Assembly: GCF_000765825.2 (NCBI RefSeq) | Contig: NZ_JRPE02000010.1 | Location: forward strand, 30,215-94,214 | Source: Helicobacter magdeburgensis | GTDB lineage: Bacteria > Campylobacterota > Campylobacteria > Campylobacterales > Helicobacteraceae | Direction: 5' to 3' | DNA: 64,000 nt | Shown here: positions 46,645 to 56,495 of the stretch, piece by piece | Layout of the letters: each line of letters opens with the position of its first letter | How positions within the stretch are numbered: position 1 is the first letter of the stretch | Position numbers and translations under genes: made by a program | Notes under the pieces: model-generated | The model's input: the letters and a program-made list of their open reading frames with translations, nothing else | Databases searched by the model: none | Told to the model about the DNA's origin: nothing

Positions 46645-48099
46645 ATGAGTGCCGATATGGGAACATTGGATACCAAACGACCAGAGTTTGATGAGCTGCT
46701 AACAAAAATTGCGCGTTATGCGTTGGAGTATAAGATTAACTCCCCTTTAGCTTATGAGACAGCGAGATACTGCCTTATGGATACCATAGGTTGCGGACTT
46801 TTGGCATTAAACTTTCCAGCTTGCACCAAGCTTTTAGGACCTGTTGTTGAGGGCGCGGAGTTTCGCCCTTTAGGAGCAAAGATCCCGGGGACTAGCTATC
46901 AGCTAGAGCCAGAGCGAGCGGCGTTTAATGTGGGAGCTATGGTTAGGTGGCTTGATTTTAATGACACTTGGCTAGCCGCAGAGTGGGGACACCCAAGCGA
47001 TAATCTAGGGGCGATTTGGGCAGTAGCTGACTATCTAAGCCGCAAAAATATTGCCGAAGGTAAAGAGCCTTTAAAAGTCAAAGATGTGCTAAGTGCGATG
47101 ATTAAAGCTCACGAGATTCAAGGTGTGCTTGCCTTAGAAAACTGCTTTAACAAAGTGGGGCTAGACCACGTGCTGCTTGTTAGAATCGCTTCTAGCGCGG
47201 TGGCGTGTGTTATGCTTGGTGGGAGCTTTGAAGAAGTGCGAAACGCAGTAAGCCACGCATTCATTGATGGCGGGGCGTTGCGGACATATCGCCACGCGCC
47301 AAACACAGGCTCACGCAAAAGCTGGGCGGCAGGAGATGCAAGCTCAAGGGGCGTAAATCTAGCCTTGAAAGCATTAAGTGGTGAGATGGGCTATCCAAGT
47401 GCGTTAAGTGCGGAGTTTTGGGGATTTGAAGATGTAAAAATGCGGGGCAAAAAGCTCACTATCCCACAAGAATTTGGTAGTTATGTAATGGAAAATGTGC
47501 TGTTTAAAATCAGCTTCCCAGCGGAATTCCACGCGCAAACTGCCGTAGAATGTGCCTTGAAACTGCATAATGAAGTAAAAGACAAATTAGATTCTATTGA
47601 AAAGATTGTGATTACCACGCAAGAATCTGGACATAGAATCATCAACAAAGTCGGCGAGCTTGCAAACCCTGCTGATAGGGATCACTGCATTCAGTATATG
47701 GTGGCTGTGCCGCTTGTGTTTGGGCGATTGACCGCAGAAGACTATGAAGATTCTGTGGCGAGTGATAAACGCATTGACGCCTTGCGTGATAAAATGGTAG
47801 TAGAAGTCGATGATCGCTATACGCGTGAGTATTTGGAGGCGGATAAACGATCAATCGCTAATGCGGTGCAGATTTTCTACAAAGATGGCAGCAAGAGTGA
47901 AAAGGTAGAGATAGAATATCCTATCGGGCATAAACGCAGAAGAAGTGAAGGAATCCCTGTGCTAGTAGCCAAATTTGAACGCAATATCGCCCTAAAACTT
48001 AGCCCCAAAAAATGCGAGCAAATAAGGGCAGTGTGTGAAAATCAAGCCAAGCTAGAATCTATGGCGTTTAATGAATTTAGTGATTTATTTGCGTTGTAG
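46645..48099 (+). CDS. prpD: 2-methylcitrate dehydratase PrpD
   Basis: Dehydrates 2-methylcitrate to 2-methyl-cis-aconitate. 484 residues from the ATG at 46645, with AAGGAG nine bases before and the family-typical length; a frame extending upstream to 46510 runs through the leader hairpin. MmgE/PrpD fold: YCLMDTIGCGLLAL, VRWLDFNDTWLAAEWGHPSDN, GDASSRGVNLALKA and KISFPAEFHAQTAVE. Hydration to methylisocitrate would need an aconitase encoded elsewhere. Confidence 0.95.
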   Translation: MSADMGTLDTKRPEFDELLTKIARYALEYKINSPLAYETARYCLMDTIGCGLLALNFPACTKLLGPVVEGAEFRPLGAKIPGTSYQLEPERAAFNVGAMVRWLDFNDTWLAAEWGHPSDNLGAIWAVADYLSRKNIAEGKEPLKVKDVLSAMIKAHEIQGVLALENCFNKVGLDHVLLVRIASSAVACVMLGGSFEEVRNAVSHAFIDGGALRTYRHAPNTGSRKSWAAGDASSRGVNLALKALSGEMGYPSALSAEFWGFEDVKMRGKKLTIPQEFGSYVMENVLFKISFPAEFHAQTAVECALKLHNEVKDKLDSIEKIVITTQESGHRIINKVGELANPADRDHCIQYMVAVPLVFGRLTAEDYEDSVASDKRIDALRDKMVVEVDDRYTREYLEADKRSIANAVQIFYKDGSKSEKVEIEYPIGHKRRRSEGIPVLVAKFERNIALKLSPKKCEQIRAVCENQAKLESMAFNEFSDLFAL

Positions 48100-48122
48100 A
48101 AGCTAAACTAGCTAGGAGAAGT

Positions 48123-48154
48123 AAGCAGATTTTATTTTTAGAATCTGCTTTTTT
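48123..48154 (+). terminator. rho-independent terminator of the prp operon
   Basis: AAGCAGATT / AATCTGCTT (48123-48131 with 48142-48150) form a 9-bp stem followed by TTTT, 23 bases after the prpD stop. Confidence 0.8.
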
Positions 48155-48165
48155 ACAAAGTGGGA

Positions 48166-49203
48166 TTAGGACAATGCCTTTTCCCACTGATACGCACTTG
48201 TGATGATACCTTTTAAATCATTATATTTTGGTCGCCAATGTGTGAGTGAAAGAATCTTTTCATTTTTCGCACTAAGCTCAATGGGGTCGCCCTCTCGCCG
48301 AGATTCTGCAATGACTTTAAAATCCACCCCACTCACTTCTTTGACAATTTCTATCACTTCCTTAACGCTATAACCCTGTGAGTAGCCGACATTAAAGACA
48401 TTTGATTGCCCTGTCTGTTGCAAATATTTTAATGCTTCAAGGTGGGCATTTGCCAAGTCATCAATATGGATATAATCGCGAATGCAAGTGCCATCTTTTG
48501 TGGGATAGTCCGTGCCAAAAATCCCCATACTCTCCCGCTTCCCACACGCACATTCACACGCTACCTTAATAAGATGTGTAGCATTTTTGCTTCTTTGCCC
48601 TAAGCCCTTATGTTGTGAGAGCAGCTCTTGTGTGTTATCCATACTCGCCCCAGCGACATTAAAATACCGCAACGCCACATAGTTAAAATTCTCAATCACT
48701 TTTGCGGTATCGCTTAAAACCCGCTCACTCATCATCTTTGAAGCCCCATAGGGATTAATGGGTAAAAGTGGGGCATTTTCATCAATGGGGATAAGCGATA
48801 TATCTGGCTCCCCATACACAGCAGCTGTGGAGCTAAAGATAAAGTTATTGACATTGCATTCCACACAAAGATTGATAAGATTTGTTGTGTTGATTGTGTT
48901 GTTTATATAGTATTGCAATGGCTTAAGCACAGATTCTCCAACAATCAAAGACGCAGCAAAGTGAATGACAGCCTCAAACTGATATGTAAGAAGTAGAGTT
49001 CGCATTGCCTGTAAGTCATTAATATTGCTTTGAATGAAAGTGAGCCTATCCCCAAAACATTCCTGTAAGTAGGTAATATTCTCTATAAAACCTGTGCTTA
49101 AATCATCAACAATGACAAGATTGTAATCTGTATTTTTTAAAAACGCATAAGCGGTATGTGAGCCGATGTAGCCACTCGCACCAGTGAGTAGAAGATACGC
49201 CAT
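48166..49203 (-). CDS. galE: UDP-glucose 4-epimerase
   Basis: 345 residues, extended SDR fold. GASGYIG at 8-14 binds NAD. FSSTAAVYG carries the catalytic Ser/Thr, and Tyr152 with Lys156 (PYGASK) complete the active site. It interconverts UDP-glucose and UDP-galactose for surface glycans. No other sugar gene is adjacent. It lies 54 bases after dcuA on the same strand. Confidence 0.94.
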   Translation of the reverse strand: MAYLLLTGASGYIGSHTAYAFLKNTDYNLVIVDDLSTGFIENITYLQECFGDRLTFIQSNINDLQAMRTLLLTYQFEAVIHFAASLIVGESVLKPLQYYINNTINTTNLINLCVECNVNNFIFSSTAAVYGEPDISLIPIDENAPLLPINPYGASKMMSERVLSDTAKVIENFNYVALRYFNVAGASMDNTQELLSQHKGLGQRSKNATHLIKVACECACGKRESMGIFGTDYPTKDGTCIRDYIHIDDLANAHLEALKYLQQTGQSNVFNVGYSQGYSVKEVIEIVKEVSGVDFKVIAESRREGDPIELSAKNEKILSLTHWRPKYNDLKGIITSAYQWEKALS

Positions 49204-49257
49204 AATAATCCTTTATTAAGTAATAGAATCTCAAAAGCGAGATTCTATACACACTTA

Positions 49258-50643
49258 TTAAATATACCCTGCAATTTTTGCTAAAGCATATCCAGCTACA
49301 CACGAGCTAAATACACCGATTAAGCCCGGCAAGATGAAGCTGTGGTTGATAACAAATCGTCCAATATGCGTTGTGCCACTTCTATCAAACTGAATTGTTG
49401 CCAAGTCGCTTGGGTAAGTTGGCAAAATGTAATAGCCATAGCACGCTGCTGCAAATGCTACGATAATTCCGGGTTCTACGCCAATACCAAGAGCCAAAGG
49501 CACAAACGCCGCAATAGCCGCTGCTTGAGAATTTACAAATTTTGAAATTAAAAGCAGCATAATCGCATAAGTCCAAGGCTGTGCTTTTACAATATCACCC
49601 AAAGCTTCTTTCATCATAGGTGTATGCACTGCAAACATTGTATCCGCCATCCACGAGATTCCAAACACCGCCACAAGGGCTATCATACCTGATCTGAAAA
49701 TCTCATTCTTACCAATCTTACCTGCATCTACATTTGTAAAAATGAGTAACGCAGAACCAGCCAAAAGCATAAATACTTGAATCACATCTACCATACCCAT
49801 AGGCTTCATCGCACCTTTTACTTCAAATTGCGGACGCAACTCTGGGAATGCTCCAAGCACAGCTACAACAACGATTGCACCTAGGAAAATCCACATAGCA
49901 AGCCAATCTTTGAAAGGAAGCTTAACACCTAGAAGTGTTTTAGAATCTCCATAGACATATTTTTTAAACTCTGGATCTTTGATTTTCTCTTGGAAAACTT
50001 CATCTTTATCTAAATCCTTACCCCTAAACCACGAGAAGACTCCAATACACAAAACACCAAAAAGTGTGCTAGGAATAGTGATTTGTAGCAAATTGATATA
50101 GCCATCAAATCCTGCAAGTTTATGCTCTGCTTCTAAAAGCAATGCTGTAAGGCTCACTACCGCAACAGACACAGGTGAGGCGATAATACCCATTTGTGAG
50201 CTGATTGAGGCTGCTGCCATAGGACGCTCTGGGCGGATATTGTTTTTAATCGCAATGTCATAAATAATTGGCATCATTGTATAAACAACGTGTCCTGTCC
50301 CGCATAGAATTGTAAGGAAACAAGTAACAAAAGGCGCTAAAATCGTCAAAAATTTTGGATTTCTTCTTAGCACACGCTCTGCAATTTGTAGCATTACATC
50401 TAGCCCACCACTTGCCTGAAGTGTCGCACTTGCCACAACAACAGCTAAGATTGTAAGCATTACAGAAACCGCAGGTTTGCCCGGAGCGACATTGAATCCA
50501 AAAGCAAGGACTAAAAGCCCAATCCCACCTAAAAGCCCAAGAGCAATACCGCCCTTTCTTGCACCATAAAAGAGACATACAAGCACGACAAAGAGCTGAA
50601 TGCCAAACTGCCAACCTTCACTAAGATTTGTGAGAAAATCCAT
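49258..50643 (-). CDS. dcuA: anaerobic C4-dicarboxylate transporter (DcuA type)
   Basis: 461 residues, about ten to twelve membrane helices. [20 protein letters not shown] at the N-terminus, [20 protein letters not shown] (written [10 protein letters not shown] in the protein) and [20 protein letters not shown] near the C-terminus are Dcu signatures. It exchanges fumarate, aspartate, malate and succinate. This fits the fumarate respiration common in Helicobacter. AGGAGGG precedes the ATG, and a TACAAT box lies about 40 bases upstream. Confidence 0.94.
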   Translation of the reverse strand: MDFLTNLSEGWQFGIQLFVVLVCLFYGARKGGIALGLLGGIGLLVLAFGFNVAPGKPAVSVMLTILAVVVASATLQASGGLDVMLQIAERVLRRNPKFLTILAPFVTCFLTILCGTGHVVYTMMPIIYDIAIKNNIRPERPMAAASISSQMGIIASPVSVAVVSLTALLLEAEHKLAGFDGYINLLQITIPSTLFGVLCIGVFSWFRGKDLDKDEVFQEKIKDPEFKKYVYGDSKTLLGVKLPFKDWLAMWIFLGAIVVVAVLGAFPELRPQFEVKGAMKPMGMVDVIQVFMLLAGSALLIFTNVDAGKIGKNEIFRSGMIALVAVFGISWMADTMFAVHTPMMKEALGDIVKAQPWTYAIMLLLISKFVNSQAAAIAAFVPLALGIGVEPGIIVAFAAACYGYYILPTYPSDLATIQFDRSGTTHIGRFVINHSFILPGLIGVFSSCVAGYALAKIAGYI

Positions 50644-50802
50644 AAAAGCCCTCCTAGAGTGGAAAATATGCTAAAAAGCTCTGCAATTGTATCTAAAATC
50701 CCACATAGATAGCTTAAAGGCAATGTTTTTGGGTGTTTTTATTATGCTTAGTGTGTTAAAGTGTGGCTTTTACTTTGAATGAGCGTTTAAAAGGTTAAGA
50801 GA

Positions 50803-51270
50803 ATGGATACTTTTCATATCGTGCTTGTTGAGCCACAGATTCCACAAAATACGGGCAATATCGGGCGGCTGTGTGTAGCCACAGATTCTATTTTGCATTT
50901 AATCCACCCCTTAGGCTTTAGCGTGGAGCAAAAGGAGCTTAAACGCGCAGGGCTTGATTATTGGCAGAATCTGCAAGTGTATGAATGGCAGAATTTGCAG
51001 GAGTTTTGGGAGAGCTACCCTATGGACGAGCGACATTTTTTCTTTAGCACAAAGGCAAAAAAGCTGCATTATCAGGCGGATTTTTCACAAGGGGGATTTT
51101 TGTATTTTGGGCGAGAGGATAGGGGGCTAGATTCTAGCTTGGTGGAATCTGCTAGGGCGTATAGGCTGCCTATGGTAAAAGGCATTAGAAGTGTGAATCT
51201 CGCCACAAGTGTGGGTGCAGCTCTATATGAGGGATTGCGCCAGCTTGGGAGCTACAAGCAATGGGAGTAA
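50803..51270 (+). CDS. trmL: tRNA (cytidine(34)-2'-O)-methyltransferase TrmL
   Basis: 155 residues, SPOUT fold. The N-terminus IVLVEPQIPQNTGNIGRLC is the family motif. FGREDRGLDSSLVES and RSVNLATSVGAALYEGLR form the knotted SAM site. It methylates the wobble base of tRNA-Leu isoacceptors. It is divergent from dcuA and has no operon partner. Confidence 0.94.
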   Translation: MDTFHIVLVEPQIPQNTGNIGRLCVATDSILHLIHPLGFSVEQKELKRAGLDYWQNLQVYEWQNLQEFWESYPMDERHFFFSTKAKKLHYQADFSQGGFLYFGREDRGLDSSLVESARAYRLPMVKGIRSVNLATSVGAALYEGLRQLGSYKQWE

Positions 51271-51450
51271 GACAAATAAAAAAAGCGTTTTTTTAAGCCC
51301 CTTTTTCTTGCCAAATAAAAATTTGAGTGTGGAGTTTAAAGTGCGGATAGATTGCTTAGACTTGCTAGGTGGCTCTACTACAACAAGCAAAAGATGTGAG
51401 TTAGAATCTACGCCCACACGCTTTCACATTTTCTCACACAAAGCTAGATT

Positions 51451-52083
51451 CTAATAGCCCTGTTGTTGCAATTCTCTGTAGCCTTCACAGCCAAGATCTT
51501 CGCCCAAATCACAGGCTTTGCTATAAAATGCTTTTGCTTTTGTAAAGTCTTGTTTTACACCATTGCCCGTATAATAAGCATAGCCCACTTGAAAACACGA
51601 AGAGGTATCTTCTTGCTCACAGCCTTTTTGATAATACTTAAATGCTTTAGGATAATTCCGCATTACTTTATCTCCTGCTGCATACAAGTATCCAAGAAAA
51701 TAATATCCAGCATTTTCACCAAGCTCTATGGCTTTATTATATAACGCTATGGTTTTTTGTGTGTCCTGCTTTACACCACCACCATCTTCATAGGCAAGTC
51801 CCAAACCGATACAGCCCTTTCCGTAGCCACCATTACACGATTTGTCAAACAATGTAACAACTTTTGTTATATCTTGATGTTCTAAACCTGCTTTATGGCA
51901 CGCCTTGAAGTCATTGTTTTCACATAAAGATTCTAGCTCTTGTAAGTTTTTATTTTCATAATAAGAATCTGGCTGAAACTTTTGCTGTTCTGTCTTTTTA
52001 TCATCATTGCAACCACTAAGTGCCAAGATAAGCGATAGGACTGCCACAAACCCAACCGCTATTTTTTGTATCGTCTTTTTCAT
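51451..52083 (-). CDS. Sel1-repeat lipoprotein (Hcp-like)
   Basis: 210 residues. A lipobox LALSGC puts the acylated Cys at about residue 25. Four to five Sel1-type helical repeats follow, with paired cysteines seven residues apart in the pattern of Helicobacter cysteine-rich proteins (SLCENNDFKACHKAG, DKSCNGGYGKGCIGLG, GCEQEDTSSCFQVG, ACDLGEDLGCEG). Hcp proteins are secreted or periplasmic, disulphide-rich, and some bind beta-lactams. The role here is open. Confidence 0.88.
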   Translation of the reverse strand: MKKTIQKIAVGFVAVLSLILALSGCNDDKKTEQQKFQPDSYYENKNLQELESLCENNDFKACHKAGLEHQDITKVVTLFDKSCNGGYGKGCIGLGLAYEDGGGVKQDTQKTIALYNKAIELGENAGYYFLGYLYAAGDKVMRNYPKAFKYYQKGCEQEDTSSCFQVGYAYYTGNGVKQDFTKAKAFYSKACDLGEDLGCEGYRELQQQGY

Positions 52084-52133
52084 TTTTGCCCTTTCAATTA
52101 AAATTCAAAGCCCAGAATCCAAACCGTAGAATC

Positions 52134-54371
52134 CTAGCGTTTTAGATTAAGTGCTTCTTTTACTAAATCATCGCCTGTGGTAAAGGCTTTGGCATTCATA
52201 GAATAGCCTCTTTGCATAACAATAAGCTCCGTTAGGGCATTTCCCACATCAACATTACTCGTCTCCAAATGCTTATACAGCACCGAGCCAAACTTGAGAT
52301 TTAGCCCCTCCCAACCCAAAATCGGCTTCCCACTAATCGTGCTTGCATCGCCATTTACGACCATTTCTGTCATCTCAAAGAGATTTCCGCCTACTTTCCT
52401 TAAGCCCTGATCATTGACAAATGCCGCAATACCCACGCGTCCCATAGGCTCATACGCTCCATTATCAAACGCAAGGAATATAATGCCATCTTTATCAATC
52501 CTTACATCACGCAAATGCCCTTCCGCTCGTCCATCTTGATCCTTTCCTAAAATGCCAGAATCTCTATACACAAAGTTTGAGCTTTGCATATCCTTTGCCC
52601 CTGCGATATTATATGTCAAGCTCTTATCGCCAAAATTTAGCTCAATAGGCTCGGCACTTGGCTTCCCATCGCTATCAAATTCTATGTTGTGCGTTACATA
52701 ATCGGGGCTTATCATAATCTCCCCGTGCTGGTCAAACACGGCTGAACGCACCTCCCATTTTTCCTTGATTGGCGGCTCGGATTCAGGATTGCCCGACTGC
52801 ACCATAAAGTAATGGCTTTGCACTAGGAATTTTTTGCCACTTTCATCATAGATTTCTACATTGGTTTGGTAGCTTGGCATTTGGATAAACTCACTGAAGA
52901 AACTATCCCCTCTAATCTCCTGCCAACCGACATTATCAAGCTTAGGATCGCTTGAGCCACTATCCACCATTTTGCGATAAAGTTTGCCCTCATAACTTAC
53001 CACATCATCAACTTGATAAGTGCTACCTTTAGCATAGCTTGGCGGCAGGGCAGATTCCACACTGCCTAGCTCTTCCCAATTCCCCTCATTGATTGGATTA
53101 TTCCCAGCGGCATTAATACGGCGATAGATTTTGCCATCACTTTGCACCACATCGCCTTCAAGGTAGGTGGTATTATCACTCCATTGACTTAACGCACTGC
53201 TATCTAGAATCTTCCAATTTTCTTTATCCATAAAGGGATCTTCACTACTGCCAAGTTCGCCTGTGCGGATAAATGAAACCCCCTTATACTGCACAATGGC
53301 ATTTTTCTCATACGCCTTATTAGCGTTAAAATTTGTCCCCACGCCACTATTAAAGTTTTCATTTTTTCCTTTGAATCCTAGCTTTTCAAACAGGCTTCCG
53401 CCAAGCTCTAAATTGAGATTCTTATACGAATTATTTTTTAGCTCTAAGCTTACTTTTTCGCCGACTTTCCCATCAGCCCCTTTGCTGATTTCTAAATCTA
53501 ACCCCACTTTCTCACGCAAAAGATTTTTTAAATCATTAAAAGTGCGGAATTCCCCTGCTTCAACTCCGCCTTCACCATATTTGAAGCTCAAGGTTTCCTT
53601 TTTGCCATCTTTATCTATGATAAGGCGGACTTCATTGTAGCTTGGGGCATTAAGTGGCGTATCATCGGTGGCAAAGGCGTTGATATCCGTATCCATAAAT
53701 CGTTCAATATCAAACTCGCCATCTTTGTTTTTGAAAAAAGATGATACAGAAGTAGCATTTTCATTTTTATTGAGATTAGCACTCACATCAAGCTTTGTAG
53801 TCAGCACAGGGCGATAGTAGAGATTCTGCGGGACTTGCATAGGTTGCAATTTCCCAGAAGCAAGGGCTGCAAAATCAACCTCTTCACTTTTGTTTGAAGT
53901 GTAGATTCCATCTTTAATCTTGCCTAAATCCACACCATACATATAATATCCGCTTGTATTGACGATATAGCCCTCTCCATCACGCAAAAATGAGCCATCG
54001 CGTGTGAAATAGTTTTTTTGCTTTTTTTCATAGCCATCATCTTTGATTTCAAAACTTCCGCTTTTCTGCTCCCCAACAACAAACCAGCCCTTGCCCTCAT
54101 AGGCTACATTAAATTCCCCATCACTTGCCTTGTAGCTTCCACTACGCGTGGAGATAGCATTGCTTGATTTTGTCGCACCATAGTTCATATCGTTATTAAT
54201 GGGGGAATCGGCATTAAGAGAATCCATATTTGTGCTAAAAAGGCTTTCAAACTGCGGAATATTCTCGCGATAGCCAATGGTATTAACATTGGCAATATTA
54301 TTTGAGATAGAATCTAGCCCAAATTGATGTGTTTTAATCCCGCTGTAAGAGTTGATAAGAGTGCTATTCAT
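52134..54371 (-). CDS. flgE: flagellar hook protein FlgE with three inserted CBM5/12-like repeats
   Basis: 745 residues. N-terminal rod-type motif (SGIKTHQFGLDSISNNIANVNT) and C-terminal LTELIVMQRGYSMNAKAFTTGDD are the FlgE polymerisation helices. The middle is longer than usual. At about 348-489 three tandem units repeat the pattern Y-x3-D/A-V/I-V-x3-G-K-x-Y-R ... P ... W, as in chitin/carbohydrate-binding CBM5/12 modules. flgD starts 4 bases into it upstream and fliK precedes that, the gene order of H. pylori HP0906-HP0908. The operon is under the sigma-54 promoter at 57510-57523. Confidence 0.9.
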   Translation of the reverse strand: MNSTLINSYSGIKTHQFGLDSISNNIANVNTIGYRENIPQFESLFSTNMDSLNADSPINNDMNYGATKSSNAISTRSGSYKASDGEFNVAYEGKGWFVVGEQKSGSFEIKDDGYEKKQKNYFTRDGSFLRDGEGYIVNTSGYYMYGVDLGKIKDGIYTSNKSEEVDFAALASGKLQPMQVPQNLYYRPVLTTKLDVSANLNKNENATSVSSFFKNKDGEFDIERFMDTDINAFATDDTPLNAPSYNEVRLIIDKDGKKETLSFKYGEGGVEAGEFRTFNDLKNLLREKVGLDLEISKGADGKVGEKVSLELKNNSYKNLNLELGGSLFEKLGFKGKNENFNSGVGTNFNANKAYEKNAIVQYKGVSFIRTGELGSSEDPFMDKENWKILDSSALSQWSDNTTYLEGDVVQSDGKIYRRINAAGNNPINEGNWEELGSVESALPPSYAKGSTYQVDDVVSYEGKLYRKMVDSGSSDPKLDNVGWQEIRGDSFFSEFIQMPSYQTNVEIYDESGKKFLVQSHYFMVQSGNPESEPPIKEKWEVRSAVFDQHGEIMISPDYVTHNIEFDSDGKPSAEPIELNFGDKSLTYNIAGAKDMQSSNFVYRDSGILGKDQDGRAEGHLRDVRIDKDGIIFLAFDNGAYEPMGRVGIAAFVNDQGLRKVGGNLFEMTEMVVNGDASTISGKPILGWEGLNLKFGSVLYKHLETSNVDVGNALTELIVMQRGYSMNAKAFTTGDDLVKEALNLKR
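52905..53330 (-). repeat. three tandem CBM5/12-like modules within flgE
   Basis: Units at residues ~348-390, ~397-437 and ~444-489. Shared landmarks: YEKNAIVQYKGVSFIR / YLEGDVVQSDGKIYRR / YQVDDVVSYEGKLYRK, followed about 20 residues later by NWKIL / NWEEL / GWQEI. Aromatic positions needed for sugar stacking are kept. Confidence 0.7.
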
Positions 54372-55189
54372 AGCCCGTGATCCTTATTGTAAAACTCAAT
54401 GGCACTATCAAGGGGCAAAATCATATCGCCCATTCTTAGCATAGGTGAGCCTTTATCAAAGATAATGCTCTGCACCTCTCCGCGTCCCACACGAGCGGTG
54501 TGGTATTGTTTGCTTGTTTCATCAAGGTTATATTCCGCACGGATATTATATGTGCCATCATCTACCTGTTTGCCGTTATTATCTAGCGTATCCCAAGTAA
54601 ATTCCAAATACCCGCTTTGGTTATTTTTATCTTTAAGCGAAATGCTTTTGACCATCTCATTATTGCTATTAAAAATATAAATGGTTGGATCGCCCTTTTG
54701 TGCGTCAATTTTTTGATCAAAATAGATTGAAAATTTCACCGCCTTACCTTTTTGGACATTCACGCCAAAGACATCAGTTTCAGCCACCTTGCCAATCATT
54801 GAGACGGTGTTTAACGCATTAAGCTGTGCGGTAGCGACATTTGATTTAGCTGAATCTTGCATACCGAGATTGAGTGCTTCTAAAGATTCTTTCATTTGTG
54901 CTTGAAACTCTTTTAGCTCCTTATTTGTCTCTTGTGTGCTTTTCATAGCTTCTGCCACTTCTACCATTGTCTTTTTATTTTGCTCTTGCATTTCCACTTG
55001 CGTGAGCTGGGCAGTTTGCGTGATAATCTTATCAGTCTCCATTGGTGCGGTTGGGTCCTGATTTTTGAGCTGTTCTAAGAAAAGTCGCATAAAAGCGTCA
55101 TTATCAAGCTCATTAATGTTGCGGACTTTTTCTTTCTCTTTTGCTATTTTTGCCGCACTTCCTGTTACTTCTGCTAAGTCAATCGCCAT
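54368..55189 (-). CDS. flgD: flagellar hook capping protein FlgD
   Basis: 273 residues. NELDNDAFMRLFLEQLKNQDPTAPMETDKIITQTAQLTQVEMQEQ is the conserved FlgD N-terminal block (spread over residues 25-70). A FlgD Ig-like/tudor region follows (GYLEFTWDTLDNNGKQVDDGTY). It caps the growing hook so that FlgE subunits can add. It overlaps flgE by 4 bases and follows fliK by 15 bases. Confidence 0.93.
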   Translation of the reverse strand: MAIDLAEVTGSAAKIAKEKEKVRNINELDNDAFMRLFLEQLKNQDPTAPMETDKIITQTAQLTQVEMQEQNKKTMVEVAEAMKSTQETNKELKEFQAQMKESLEALNLGMQDSAKSNVATAQLNALNTVSMIGKVAETDVFGVNVQKGKAVKFSIYFDQKIDAQKGDPTIYIFNSNNEMVKSISLKDKNNQSGYLEFTWDTLDNNGKQVDDGTYNIRAEYNLDETSKQYHTARVGRGEVQSIIFDKGSPMLRMGDMILPLDSAIEFYNKDHGL

Positions 55190-55204
55190 TATTAAACTCC
55201 CTTT

Positions 55205-56461
55205 TTAAGCGTATTTAGGTAATGTAATATGCATTACATTGACTTCACTTTGTGAATCTTCTAAGCTATTTTTGTTCCCTTCTTGTTGTTGCTCTTGTGG
55301 GGTGCTATTTCCACCACTTTGCCCCTTGTTTCCGCTGCCATTCTCATTTGAGCTAAAGCTTAAATCCACATTTTCAAAGCCCACTTGTGCGAGATTATTT
55401 TTAAAATCCACTTGATTTTGTAAAAATAACCCAACCGCCGTAGCATTTGACACCACTTGAATATGCAAATCCTTGCCCTTTTTAGTGATAGTAAGCTCTA
55501 GTGTGCCAAGATTGCTCGGATTAAGCTCTAAGGATAGCTTTGTGATAGGGGGCTTGTAGTTTAGCACCTCTTCACGCAGGGCTTGAGCGAAATTCCTTAC
55601 ACTCTCTCGTGCAAGGGCAGAGCGGTAGAGAATCTGTGTGCGAGTATTTTCCTTTGTGTGTAAAACTTCCGCACTTTGCTTAGATTGAGTTTTACCCTTG
55701 CCTTCTTCTACCGCTTCAGATTCTTTAAGTTTTGTTTTCTTTTTGCCCCCTGCTAAAAGCATTTCCGCAAAGCTTTTTTCCTCTTCTTGAATCTGGCTTT
55801 GCTCAAGGGGCGATTGAGATTCTTCTAGCTGTGTGCTTTGTGCCTTGATCGTTTGCACTAGGCTTTCTGAGTCTGTATTCTTAGCCCCTTTGCTTTGTGT
55901 GTCTTTTTTGGGATTTTTCTCATTATTCTTTTTATCCCCACTTTTAGATTTATTTTGTAAGGCTTCAGATTCTAAAGCGGCTATGCTTTGAGCTAATACA
56001 TTAGGCTTTTGAGTAGCGTTTGATTGCGACTTTGGAGTCTGTTTTTGTAATTCCTCAATACTTGGTATCTCATCAAGTCTTAATGCCTCTTCAAAGCTTT
56101 TTAATTCTGCATTTTTTGAATCCATAAGCTGGGCTTGAATCTGCTCTGTTTGCTTGGTTTGATTGGCTATCTGTTTAGATTCTGCTTGGGCAGGACTAGA
56201 TTCTAGCTTTTCTACATTTTTATTTTGTGGGTTTTTAACCGCCTTACCTTTTGTTTTTTTAGAATCTTCGTTTATAGTCTCGCCATTTTCCGCCTTATTC
56301 TTTTTGGCTTTTTTGCTTGTTTTTTTGCCTTTGTCTTGCGGGGTTTGTAAAGATTCTTTAGTTTGTTCCAAAATAGAATCTTGCTTTGAGTCAAGAATCT
56401 TGTCTGCTTCAGCTCCAGCAACTAAAGGCGTAGCCTTTGTCTTAAGGGCTTTTTGGAGCAT
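55205..56461 (-). CDS. fliK: flagellar hook-length control protein FliK, C-terminal part
   Basis: 418 residues. The first ~270 are Lys/Glu/Gln/Ser-rich and disordered. The C-terminal FliK domain is clear at about 300-380 (LSLELNPSNLGTLELTITKKG, then LHIQVVSNATAVGLFLQNQVDFKNNL). It measures hook length and switches export specificity. The ATG at 56461 has AAGGAG only three bases before it, which is too close to be a good site, and the frame stays open upstream to ~56520. It may therefore be the second half of one gene with the ORF upstream. Confidence 0.85.
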   Translation of the reverse strand: MLQKALKTKATPLVAGAEADKILDSKQDSILEQTKESLQTPQDKGKKTSKKAKKNKAENGETINEDSKKTKGKAVKNPQNKNVEKLESSPAQAESKQIANQTKQTEQIQAQLMDSKNAELKSFEEALRLDEIPSIEELQKQTPKSQSNATQKPNVLAQSIAALESEALQNKSKSGDKKNNEKNPKKDTQSKGAKNTDSESLVQTIKAQSTQLEESQSPLEQSQIQEEEKSFAEMLLAGGKKKTKLKESEAVEEGKGKTQSKQSAEVLHTKENTRTQILYRSALARESVRNFAQALREEVLNYKPPITKLSLELNPSNLGTLELTITKKGKDLHIQVVSNATAVGLFLQNQVDFKNNLAQVGFENVDLSFSSNENGSGNKGQSGGNSTPQEQQQEGNKNSLEDSQSEVNVMHITLPKYA

Positions 56462-56495
56462 ATTCTCCTTTGAATCTTGCTCTTTTAAATCTTGT

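Noticed and set aside
51271..51450. Small gene in the trmL to Sel1-lipoprotein gap
   Set aside because: Only shadow frames without ribosome sites are present; the gap looks non-coding.
53263..53640. 125-codon plus-strand ORF opposite flgE
   Set aside because: Antisense shadow of the hook gene with no independent signals.
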